From Ruminococcus sp. (GTDB taxonomy: Bacteria > Bacillota > Clostridia > Oscillospirales > Ruminococcaceae): a DNA stretch of 5,117 bases. This document shows, piece after piece, positions 1 to 5,117 of this stretch. The stretch covers positions 1 to 5,117 of the forward strand of contig JAIDNR010000064.1 of assembly GCA_029063695.1 (NCBI GenBank), read 5' to 3'. Below the pieces are notes generated by a model. The model was not told where the DNA came from and ran no database searches. It saw nothing but the letters and a program-made list of their open reading frames with translations. A program made the translations under genes and the position numbers. Numbering within the stretch: position 1 is the stretch's first letter; every line of letters starts with the position of its first letter.

Positions 1-17
1 ATAGAATATTATAAAAC

Positions 18-22
18 GGAGG
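18..22 (+). promoter_or_regulatory. Ribosome binding site of fhs, decides the start codon
   Basis: GGAGG lies 9 bases before the ATG at 32 and only 3 bases before the in-frame GTG at 26. The usual spacing is 5-10 bases, so the ATG at 32 is the likely start. A second ATG at 24, in another frame, is 1 base from the site and is too close to be used. Confidence 0.75.
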
Positions 23-31
23 TATGTGCCT

Positions 32-1711
32 ATGTTGTCTGATATCGAAATCGCTCAGAATGCGAAAATGAAAAAAATCAGTGAGATTGCCGCAAATCTG
101 GGAATAAGCGACGATTACCTTGAACCTTACGGTCACTATAAAGCTAAATTGTCGGAAAGTCTCTATTCTCAGCTTGCATTCCGTGAGGACGGCAAACTCA
201 TTCTTGTTACTGCAATAAATCCCACTCCTGCCGGTGAGGGAAAAACTACCGTAAGCGTCGGACTTGCCGAAGCTATGGGACAAATCGGAAAAAATGCCGT
301 TCTTGCACTCCGTGAACCGTCGCTCGGACCTGTTTTCGGAATCAAAGGCGGTGCGGCAGGCGGCGGATATGCTCAGGTTGTGCCTATGGAGGACATAAAT
401 CTGCACTTCACAGGTGATATGCACGCTATAACGGCGGCAAATAATCTTCTCTGTGCCATGACCGATAATCATATCCAGCAGGGAAATGAACTCAGAATCG
501 ACCAGAGACGTATACTTTTCAAACGCTGTATGGATATGAATGACCGTGCATTGCGTAATATTGTTGTCGGTCTCGGCGGAAAAGCAAACGGTATTCCACG
601 TGAGGACGGTTTCAATATCACTGTTGCTTCTGAAATTATGGCTATACTCTGTCTTGCAACAGATTTGGGTGACCTCAAAAAACGTCTCGGAAATATTCTT
701 GTTGCCTATAATCTCGACGGTGAACCTGTTTTCGCCCGTGAGTTAGGCTGTACGGGTGCTATGACCGCACTGCTGAAAGACGCACTCAAACCAAATCTTG
801 TGCAGACTCTGGAAAATAATCCTGCATTCATTCACGGCGGACCTTTTGCAAATATCGCTCATGGCTGTAATTCAGTCCGTGCGACAAAACTTGCACTCAA
901 ACTCGGTGACTACTGTATCACGGAAGCAGGTTTCGGCTCTGATTTGGGTGCTGAAAAGTTCTTTGACATCAAGTGCAGGTACGGCGGTCTTACTCCTGCC
1001 TGCGTGGTACTTGTTGCGACAATCCGTGCATTGAAGTACAACGGCGGTGTCAAGAAAGATGAACTTTCCAAAGAAAATATGTGGGCATTGGAAAAAGGTA
1101 TCGTGAATTTGCAGACCCACATCGAAAATATGCACAAGTTCCATGTACCTGTTGTTGTTGCAATCAACAGATTCGGTACTGATACGGATTCGGAAGTTGA
1201 ATTTGTAAAGAACTTCTGTTCCGATATGGGCGTTGACGTTTCTATGTGTGAAGTATTCGCAAAAGGCGGTGAGGGTGGTATTGACCTTGCAAACAAAGTA
1301 TGCGAGACAATCTCTCTCACTGAGGATAACGGCGATAAATTCCATCCTATTTATTCAACGGAAATGCCGATAAAGGACAAAATCGAAAAAATTGCAAAGG
1401 AAATTTACCGTGCAGACGGCGTGAATTATACTCCTCAGGCTGAAAAGGCTATAAAGGAAATCGAAAGTATAGGATTCAGAAATCTGCCTGTATGCGTTGC
1501 AAAAACACAGTATTCACTCTCCGATAATCCTGCACTTCTCGGCAAACCAAAGAACTTCAATATAACAGTCCGTGACGCAAAATTATCTGCCGGAGCGGGA
1601 TTTGTTGTAATCTACACAGGCGATATTCTCACCATGCCCGGACTTCCGAAAGCTCCGTCCGCACTGAATATCGACTGTGACATAAACGGCAATATAACGG
1701 GGCTTTTCTGA
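32..1711 (+). CDS. fhs: Formate--tetrahydrofolate ligase (10-formyl-THF synthetase)
   Basis: This cytosolic enzyme joins formate to tetrahydrofolate using ATP and yields 10-formyl-THF for purine synthesis, initiator-tRNA formylation and, in acetogens, the methyl branch of the Wood-Ljungdahl pathway. The product is 559 residues from the ATG at 32, against about 556 for typical bacterial family members, so it appears full length. Visible motifs are the P-loop TPAGEGKTT (residues 65-73), the family signature from EPSLGPVFGIKGG through GGGYAQVVPMEDINLHFTGD (about 95-129), and the second signature VATIRALKYNGG (328-339). The in-frame GTG at 26 would add two residues but sits too close to the ribosome binding site. 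It is the first visible gene of the operon, and tsaE starts one base after its stop. No other acetogenesis gene is nearby, so a general one-carbon role is the safer reading. The family assignment is near certain. Confidence 0.97.
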   Translation: MLSDIEIAQNAKMKKISEIAANLGISDDYLEPYGHYKAKLSESLYSQLAFREDGKLILVTAINPTPAGEGKTTVSVGLAEAMGQIGKNAVLALREPSLGPVFGIKGGAAGGGYAQVVPMEDINLHFTGDMHAITAANNLLCAMTDNHIQQGNELRIDQRRILFKRCMDMNDRALRNIVVGLGGKANGIPREDGFNITVASEIMAILCLATDLGDLKKRLGNILVAYNLDGEPVFARELGCTGAMTALLKDALKPNLVQTLENNPAFIHGGPFANIAHGCNSVRATKLALKLGDYCITEAGFGSDLGAEKFFDIKCRYGGLTPACVVLVATIRALKYNGGVKKDELSKENMWALEKGIVNLQTHIENMHKFHVPVVVAINRFGTDTDSEVEFVKNFCSDMGVDVSMCEVFAKGGEGGIDLANKVCETISLTEDNGDKFHPIYSTEMPIKDKIEKIAKEIYRADGVNYTPQAEKAIKEIESIGFRNLPVCVAKTQYSLSDNPALLGKPKNFNITVRDAKLSAGAGFVVIYTGDILTMPGLPKAPSALNIDCDINGNITGLF

Positions 1712-1712
1712 T

Positions 1713-2153
1713 ATGAGAATCATAACACATTCACCGCAGGAAACTATAGACACGGCGAAAAAACTCGGTGCATTACTGAAAAAAGGCGATATAATCGCAT
1801 ATAAGGGAAATCTCGGTGCAGGCAAAACCACTTTCACCCGTGGTCTTGCAGTCGGGCTTGGTCTCGGCGATATTGTAACTTCGCCCACTTTTGCCCTTGT
1901 CAACGAATACTGTGGTGAAAAGCTCAGTATGTATCACTTCGATATGTACCGTATTGAAACAGAGGGCGACCTGGAATCCTCGGGATTTTATGACTACGAT
2001 TTTGAAAATAATATTGCCGTGATTGAGTGGTCAGAAAATATTGACGGATTTCTGCCAAAAAATACAATATATATCACAATAAATGCTGTCGGAGATACAG
2101 ACAGGGAAATTATTACAGAGGACGGTGGAAGATTTGATTCTGCTTGGAATTGA
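1713..2153 (+). CDS. tsaE: tRNA t6A synthesis ATPase TsaE
   Basis: TsaE is the small P-loop ATPase that works with TsaB and TsaD to transfer the threonylcarbamoyl group to A37 of ANN-decoding tRNAs. The product is 146 residues, a normal length. The Walker A motif GNLGAGKTT spans residues 32-40, followed by the family blocks SPTFALVNEY (57-66), HFDMYR (75-80) and IEWSEN (104-109). The last holds the glutamate that the family uses near the nucleotide. The start ATG lies one base after the fhs stop, so translation is probably coupled; no separate strong ribosome binding site is seen. The 3' end overlaps tsaB by 20 bases if tsaB starts at TTG 2134. Pairing with tsaB is the usual bacterial arrangement and supports the call. 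Confidence 0.95.
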   Translation: MRIITHSPQETIDTAKKLGALLKKGDIIAYKGNLGAGKTTFTRGLAVGLGLGDIVTSPTFALVNEYCGEKLSMYHFDMYRIETEGDLESSGFYDYDFENNIAVIEWSENIDGFLPKNTIYITINAVGDTDREIITEDGGRFDSAWN

Positions 2154-2820
2154 TACATCGGGCAAGACTGCATCGTCTGCACTTTTTGATACGGATACCG
2201 AAATATTTCTTGCTCATACTTCTCTTTATACTCAGAAAACACATTCTCAGGTTATTATGCCTGCCGTAAAGAATATGATTGAACAGGCAGGAAAGAGTAT
2301 TTCCGATATAGACATGATAGCTGTCGCAAACGGTCCGGGAAGCTATACAGGTCTGAGAATCGGTGTTTCTGTCGTCAAGGCTATGGGATTCGGTCTGGAC
2401 TGCAAATGTGCGGGAGTTTCTACTCTGAAAGGTCTTGCATACAACAATATCGCTTATAAAGGCACTATATGTTCTGTTATGAATGCAAGGGCTGAACTCG
2501 TCTATACCTGCACTTACAGAAGCAACGGCTATGAACTTGAATCACTCTGCGATGAAAAAATAATAAGCCGTGACGAACTTGCGGAGTTTCTTGCTTTCAA
2601 CGGTACGGAAGTTCTTCTGTGCGGAGACGGTGCGTGCGATTTCTTTATGAACTACCGTTCGCCCATGTTTACCATTGCTCCGCCACAAGGCAGATTGCAG
2701 AGTGCGTGCGGTATCTGTCTCGGAGCTTTGTCCGAAAAATTTGTTTCACCTGATGAACTGGAAGTATCATATTTACAGAAAGTCAAGGCGGAAAAGGATT
2801 TGGAAAATAAACTAAAGTAA
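2134..2820 (+). CDS. tsaB: tRNA t6A synthesis scaffold protein TsaB
   Basis: TsaB is an ASKHA-fold protein that dimerises with TsaD and is needed for t6A37 formation on tRNA; it has no ligase activity itself. The N-terminus ILLGIDTS (residues 2-9), the THSQ segment (36-39), GPGSYTGLRIG (67-77) and the C-terminal EVSYLQ...AE block are all typical. I chose TTG 2134 as the start because it places IDTS at the usual distance from the N-terminus and has GGTGG (2124-2128) 5 bases upstream. This gives 228 residues and a 20-base overlap with tsaE in the +1 frame. The in-frame ATG at 2083 would add 17 residues inside tsaE that do not look like TsaB, and GTG 2125 has no well-spaced ribosome binding site. 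The genes often found next, rimI and tsaD, are absent here; rpiB follows. The function is near certain, the exact start less so. Confidence 0.93.
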   Translation: MILLGIDTSGKTASSALFDTDTEIFLAHTSLYTQKTHSQVIMPAVKNMIEQAGKSISDIDMIAVANGPGSYTGLRIGVSVVKAMGFGLDCKCAGVSTLKGLAYNNIAYKGTICSVMNARAELVYTCTYRSNGYELESLCDEKIISRDELAEFLAFNGTEVLLCGDGACDFFMNYRSPMFTIAPPQGRLQSACGICLGALSEKFVSPDELEVSYLQKVKAEKDLENKLK

Positions 2821-2825
2821 AGGAG
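2818..2825 (+). promoter_or_regulatory. Ribosome binding site of rpiB
   Basis: TAAAGGAG combines the tsaB stop codon (TAA, 2818-2820) with a strong Shine-Dalgarno core 9 bases before the rpiB ATG at 2835. This arrangement favours re-initiation by ribosomes finishing tsaB. Confidence 0.75.
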
Positions 2826-2834
2826 CATTTTATA

Positions 2835-3281
2835 ATGATAGCAATAGGCTGTGACCATGCAGGAGTTGAAATGAAAAAGGCTGTTATTGATACCCTCGCT
2901 TCAAAGGGATTTGAACTGAAAGATATGGGTACGGACGGAGAACCGTGCGATTATCCCGTTGTTGCAGAAGCCGTATGCAGACTTGTACAGTCGGGAGAAT
3001 GCGAAAAAGGCATACTTATATGCGGTACAGGCATAGGAATGTCAATAGCTGCAAATAAATTCAAAGGAATAAGGGCGGCACTCTGTTCCGATTCGTTTTC
3101 GGCAAAGTATACAAGACTGCACAACGATTCAAATGTTATGTGCATGGGTGCAAGAACAATGGGAACTGGTCTTGCGTGCGAACTTGCCGAAATATTCATG
3201 TCAACAGGATTTGAGGGAGGTCGCCACCAGAGACGTATTGACTTAATCACAGAAATCGAAAAAAATGAAAAAGGAGAATAA
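2835..3281 (+). CDS. rpiB: Ribose-5-phosphate isomerase B (RpiB/LacAB family)
   Basis: The family interconverts ribulose 5-phosphate and ribose 5-phosphate in the pentose phosphate pathway, supplying ribose 5-phosphate for PRPP; some members act on allose 6-phosphate or galactose 6-phosphate instead. The product is 148 residues, the usual length. By-eye comparison with E. coli RpiB finds the DH pair at residues 7-8, the catalytic cysteine in CGTGIG (C63-G68), SIAANK (70-75), the histidine in HNDSNVM (H96) and the C-terminal arginines in GGRHQRR (R130, R134). All active-site positions I can recognise are present. It lies 14 bases after tsaB and 2 bases before upp, whose ribosome binding site sits in its 3' end. 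Pairing with upp fits a ribose 5-phosphate/PRPP to UMP route, but that is inference. True RpiB is the likely identity because no lac, tagatose or allose genes are near. Confidence 0.93.
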   Translation: MIAIGCDHAGVEMKKAVIDTLASKGFELKDMGTDGEPCDYPVVAEAVCRLVQSGECEKGILICGTGIGMSIAANKFKGIRAALCSDSFSAKYTRLHNDSNVMCMGARTMGTGLACELAEIFMSTGFEGGRHQRRIDLITEIEKNEKGE

Positions 3282-3283
3282 CT

Positions 3284-3913
3284 ATGGCAGATTTACATAT
3301 CATCAATCACCCGCTTGTACAGCACAAGATTTCTCTTTTAAGAGACAAGAATACAGGTACAAAGGAATTTCGTGAACTTGTTTCGGAAATAGCAATGTTC
3401 ATCTGTTATGAGGCAACAAGGGATTTACCGCTGAAAGAAATTGAGATTGAAACTCCTGTTGCCGTTGCAAAGACTAAAGTAATCTCAGGCAGAAAGCTCG
3501 CATTTGTACCGATTCTCCGTGCAGGTCTCGGAATGATTGACGGCGTTACTGCACTTGTGCCTGCGGCTAAAATCGGTCACATAGGCATATTCCGTGAACC
3601 CGATACAAAAGAGGCAGTTAAATATTATTCCAAAATGCCCGACGATATTGCGGAGCGTGATGTTATCATCGTTGACCCTATGCTTGCTACAGGTCATTCA
3701 GCCGTTGCCGCTATCGACGAAATGAAAAAACTTGGCGTTAAGAACATCAAGTTCATGTGCATTATCTGCTCACCTGAGGGCGTTGAAAAGCTTCGTGTTA
3801 CTCACCCTGATGTTGATGTGTACACAGGAGTTATGGATAAGGGACTTAATGAGGATAAGTATATCGTCCCTGGTGTGGGCGATGCAGGAGACCGTATTTT
3901 CGGTACAAAGTAA
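3284..3913 (+). CDS. upp: Uracil phosphoribosyltransferase
   Basis: This enzyme makes UMP from uracil and PRPP in pyrimidine salvage, in the cytosol. The product is 209 residues, exactly the usual size. Visible blocks are GRKLAFVPILRAGLGMIDGV (69-88), the PRPP-binding loop DPMLATGHSA preceded by the hydrophobic strand VIIV (127-140), and the C-terminal uracil-binding segment YIVPGVGDAGDRIFGT (193-208). The ATG at 3284 has AAAGGAG (3270-3276) 7 bases upstream, inside the end of rpiB, and only 2 bases separate the genes, so the two are almost certainly co-transcribed and perhaps translationally coupled. No PyrR-type leader hairpin can be seen, and there is no room for one. The call is near certain. 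Confidence 0.97.
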   Translation: MADLHIINHPLVQHKISLLRDKNTGTKEFRELVSEIAMFICYEATRDLPLKEIEIETPVAVAKTKVISGRKLAFVPILRAGLGMIDGVTALVPAAKIGHIGIFREPDTKEAVKYYSKMPDDIAERDVIIVDPMLATGHSAVAAIDEMKKLGVKNIKFMCIICSPEGVEKLRVTHPDVDVYTGVMDKGLNEDKYIVPGVGDAGDRIFGTK

Positions 3914-3924
3914 AAGGGAATTTA

Positions 3925-4383
3925 ATGGCTAAAAAAGATAAGAATGACATATATCAGCAGGAACTCGAAAGAGTCCGTATGGAACTTTCAGAGGGTAAAA
4001 GTCACAAAAATAAGGCAAAAAATGACCTTCTTCAATTCTTTGTCGGACTTCTTATGCTTGCGGCAGGTCTTTTCATGATTTTCCAGAATCTTGATGTAAG
4101 AAGCTCATGGGGTACGGGTTTTCTGCGTTTAGGCGGTTACAGTCTGCCTAACGGACTTATTTTCCTGCCCATTATTATAGGAATTGTAATGCTTTTTCTT
4201 ATGGACAGAAAAGTTTTCGGCTGGATTGTCATAGCAGTCGGGATTATTATAGTGCTTGCGGCGGTGATTATGAGTGTGAATATACACTGGAGAACGACAA
4301 ATGCATATATATTTATTGTAATGTTCGGACTTGCGGCGGCTGGCGGTGCAATGGTAATCAGACAGCTTTTCAAGAAAGATTAA
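3925..4383 (+). CDS. Small four-helix membrane protein of unknown function
   Basis: I do not recognise this family. The 152-residue product begins with a charged, soluble stretch (1-34) rich in Lys and Glu, part of which (about 8-22) could form a short amphipathic or coiled-coil helix. Four hydrophobic segments follow at about 35-54, 76-93, 97-118 and 126-145, and it ends in a basic tail (RQLFKKD). There is no cleavable signal peptide. Positive charges before helix 1 and after helix 4 suggest that both ends face the cytoplasm. No catalytic or metal-binding motif is visible. A modest site, AAAGGGA (3913-3919), lies 5 bases before the ATG, and the gene is 11 bases after upp, so it is the last gene of the operon before the terminator. 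A uracil permease is unlikely, since those have many more helices. The last 14 codons and the stop are repeated near the end of the window. Confidence 0.85.
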   Translation: MAKKDKNDIYQQELERVRMELSEGKSHKNKAKNDLLQFFVGLLMLAAGLFMIFQNLDVRSSWGTGFLRLGGYSLPNGLIFLPIIIGIVMLFLMDRKVFGWIVIAVGIIIVLAAVIMSVNIHWRTTNAYIFIVMFGLAAAGGAMVIRQLFKKD

Positions 4384-4392
4384 CAAAAAAGG
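4338..4392. repeat. 55-base perfect direct repeat, copy 1
   Basis: This copy covers the last 14 codons and stop of the membrane-protein gene plus the A tract and first two G of the terminator stem. It is identical to 5063-5117, offset by 725 bases. The base before each copy differs (C at 4337, A at 5062), so the left edge of the repeat is sharp. The right edge cannot be seen because copy 2 runs to the end of the window. Confidence 0.97.
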
Positions 4393-4420
4393 GACGTTTC
4401 AGAGCGTCCCTTTTATTTTT
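4385..4420. terminator. Bidirectional intrinsic terminator between convergent operons
   Basis: The perfect stem GGGACG (4391-4396) / CGTCCC (4405-4410) closes an 8-base loop and can be lengthened by four A-T pairs (4387-4390 with 4411-4414). On the plus strand it is followed by a T-rich run to 4420. On the minus strand the A tract 4385-4390 becomes six T. It starts 2 bases after the membrane-protein stop codon and 8 bases from the stop of the minus-strand antitoxin gene, so it can serve both transcripts. Confidence 0.9.
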
Positions 4421-4427
4421 GTGAATA

Positions 4428-4646
4428 TCAGAGATATTTTTCAAGGTTATCCCAGTCAATATCTTCCTCATCAACATAACCACTGTTTTCAGCTTCAGCG
4501 AGTTCTGCAGCCTCTTTCGGAGTAAGCTTAGTGTAATCGCTGTCCCATGCAAGAATAATACGTTTCAGAAGTTCCAAAGCTAAATTCTGTTCCTTTTCGG
4601 GCAGCATATCAAGCATTTCTGCTATTTCCTGTACCTGTGTACTCAT
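4428..4646 (-). CDS. Presumed antitoxin of a RelE/ParE-type pair
   Basis: The 72-residue product is strongly acidic, with a Glu/Asp-rich second half (DEEDIDWDNLE, 59-69). Its N-terminal half looks helical (LPEKEQNLALELLKRIILAW, 15-34) and is followed by TPKEAAELAEAE (42-53). I see no clear helix-turn-helix or ribbon-helix-helix DNA-binding domain. From memory, small proteins with a similar AWD...T(P)xEA pattern occur beside RelE-like genes in gut Clostridia, but I cannot name the family. The antitoxin role is inferred from size, charge, and position overlapping a recognisable toxin gene by 38 bases. The ATG at 4646 has AGGAGGG (4654-4660) 7 bases upstream, stronger than the toxin's own site, as expected if antitoxin must be made in excess. 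No separate promoter is obvious, so it probably shares the toxin's transcript. Confidence 0.78.
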   Translation of the reverse strand: MSTQVQEIAEMLDMLPEKEQNLALELLKRIILAWDSDYTKLTPKEAAELAEAENSGYVDEEDIDWDNLEKYL

Positions 4647-4968
4647 AAAATAACCCTCCTAATTTATAAATATCTCCACGATTGCCGATTTCGTCAATAA
4701 AAAGTATCTCAATTTTGATTTCTCTTGTGATTTCCTGTCCGTTCTCTGCAACAGTCTCCTGTTCAGTCTCATCTGTGTAGAAATATATCACACGGAATGA
4801 GCCGACTCTCATACGCATTTTGCCTTTATCAGCACCCTGCATTTCCTTTATATCGCACTCTGACGGTGCAACGGACAGCTTCTGAACAGCCGTTCTTATT
4901 CTGCTGACAGTTGCTTTTTCCTGCTTTGCAAGAAATTTAAGTGACTTCTTGCTATATCTTATTTTCAT
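4609..4968 (-). CDS. RelE/ParE-family toxin of a type II toxin-antitoxin pair
   Basis: RelE-type toxins cut mRNA in the ribosomal A site and are neutralised by a partner protein; related ParE toxins poison gyrase. The 119-residue product opens with MKIRYSKKSLKFLAK, has a helical region to about residue 31, then the core strands RMRVGSFRVIYFY (52-64) and IKIEILFIDEIGNRGDIYK (84-102). Aligned by eye with E. coli RelE, R59, R97 and Y101 match the catalytic R61, R81 and Y87, which favours ribonuclease activity. A Glu/Thr-rich hairpin (about 65-83) lengthens the protein beyond the roughly 95 residues of RelE, as does a 17-residue tail encoded over the antitoxin's start. I chose ATG 4968 because AAAGGAG lies 8 bases upstream and the promoter sits just before it. 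An upstream in-frame ATG at 5076 would lie before the promoter and add 36 unrelated residues. The substrate is not proven. Confidence 0.85.
   Translation of the reverse strand: MKIRYSKKSLKFLAKQEKATVSRIRTAVQKLSVAPSECDIKEMQGADKGKMRMRVGSFRVIYFYTDETEQETVAENGQEITREIKIEILFIDEIGNRGDIYKLGGLFYEYTGTGNSRNA
4654..4660 (-). promoter_or_regulatory. Ribosome binding site of the antitoxin gene, inside the toxin gene
   Basis: On the minus strand this reads AGGAGGG, 7 bases before the ATG at 4646. It lies in the toxin reading frame, where it encodes part of LGGL, so the toxin's C-terminal tail is constrained by the antitoxin's translation signal. Confidence 0.8.
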
Positions 4969-4976
4969 CAGTCCTG

Positions 4977-4983
4977 CTCCTTT
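4977..4983 (-). promoter_or_regulatory. Ribosome binding site of the toxin gene
   Basis: On the minus strand AAAGGAG stands 8 bases before the ATG at 4968. It fixes the toxin start at 4968 rather than at the upstream in-frame ATG 5076. Confidence 0.75.
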
Positions 4984-4988
4984 CCATT

Positions 4989-4998
4989 TATAATTATA
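4989..4998. promoter_or_regulatory. Possible operator: 10-base palindrome over the -10 box
   Basis: TATAATTATA is a perfect palindrome that includes the whole -10 hexamer (4993-4998). Toxin-antitoxin complexes often repress their own promoter through such sites. The sequence is pure A/T and short, so chance is a real possibility, and the antitoxin shows no obvious DNA-binding domain. Confidence 0.3.
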
Positions 4999-5021
4999 CC
5001 ACAAACGAGTACAAAAATCAA
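4993..5021 (-). promoter_or_regulatory. Sigma-A promoter of the toxin-antitoxin operon
   Basis: On the minus strand the -35 box is TTGATT (5016-5021, 4 of 6 consensus bases) and the -10 box is a perfect TATAAT (4993-4998), with a 17-base spacer ending in TGG, which supplies the extended -10 TGn element. The -10 box is 24 bases before the toxin ATG, leaving a short leader that holds the ribosome binding site. Confidence 0.85.
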
Positions 5022-5062
5022 GTGTTATTTCCGTGACTGAATTTGCAGGAAATGATGTGACA

Positions 5063-5117
5063 GGCTGGCGGTGCAATGGTAATCAGACAGCTTTTCAAGA
5101 AAGATTAACAAAAAAGG
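5063..5117. repeat. 55-base perfect direct repeat, copy 2, at the window end
   Basis: This is identical to 4338-4392 with no mismatch and runs to the last base. In the frame of the membrane protein, a TGA at 5058-5060 lies just before it, so it is not a second expressed copy of that gene's C-terminus. It contains only the left arm of the terminator (A tract and two G). It may be a real duplication or an assembly-graph overlap at a contig end. Confidence 0.97.

Noticed and set aside
1..17. A/T-rich bases before fhs as a -10 box
   Set aside because: TATTATAA-like sequence is present, but there is no room to see a -35 box, so no promoter can be supported.
24..71. 14-codon frame starting at ATG 24, overlapping the fhs start
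   Set aside because: Its ATG is 1 base from the GGAGG site, too close for initiation. A leader peptide is not supported.
872..1345. Antisense open frames of 157 and 136 codons on the minus strand within fhs
   Set aside because: They lie entirely inside a clear, conserved gene, resemble no protein family I know, and reflect codon bias of fhs on the opposite strand.
4969..5076. 36-residue N-terminal extension of the toxin from ATG 5076
   Set aside because: It would start upstream of the promoter and inside the repeated segment, and the residues do not resemble the toxin family. ATG 4968 has a proper ribosome site.
5063..5117. Second copy of the membrane-protein C-terminus as a pseudogene or a second gene
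   Set aside because: A TGA at 5058-5060 stands just before it in frame and no other part of the gene is present, so it is only a 55-base repeat.
4393..5117. CRISPR array or transposon
   Set aside because: There are only two repeat copies 725 bases apart, with no spacer pattern, terminal inverted repeats or transposase.

Overview
The window looks like part of a Clostridia genome (Bacillota), most likely an Oscillospiraceae/Ruminococcus-type gut or rumen bacterium. I infer this from the protein sequences, the strong AGGAGG-type ribosome binding sites, the very tight gene packing and the style of the toxin-antitoxin pair. No taxonomic marker is present, so the assignment is moderate at best.

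Bases 1-4383 hold six plus-strand genes packed as one apparent operon. In order they are fhs (formate--tetrahydrofolate ligase), tsaE and tsaB (two parts of the t6A tRNA-modification machinery), rpiB (sugar-phosphate isomerase of the RpiB/LacAB family), upp (uracil phosphoribosyltransferase) and a small four-helix membrane protein of unknown function. Gaps are 1, -20, 14, 2 and 11 bases. All are housekeeping functions: one-carbon supply, translation fidelity, pentose phosphate metabolism and pyrimidine salvage. The promoter is not visible because the window opens only about 31 bases before fhs.

At 4385-4420 a hairpin with A and T tracts on its two sides can end transcription in both directions. 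It separates the operon from a convergent minus-strand module (4428-5021). That module has a strong promoter with an extended -10 box, a RelE/ParE-type toxin gene, and a small acidic presumed antitoxin gene that overlaps the toxin's 3' end by 38 bases. Toxin first, antitoxin second is the reverse of the usual relBE order.

The most unusual feature is a perfect 55-base direct repeat. The 3' end of the membrane-protein gene with the start of the terminator (4338-4392) recurs exactly at 5063-5117, the last base of the window, and so brackets the whole toxin-antitoxin module. Its length and its ending exactly at the window edge fit a de Bruijn graph overlap (k=55) at a contig end. A real duplication made when the module inserted at the 3' end of the gene is the biological alternative. 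The sequence alone cannot decide between them. I see no other candidate for a new system; the remainder is ordinary core genome.
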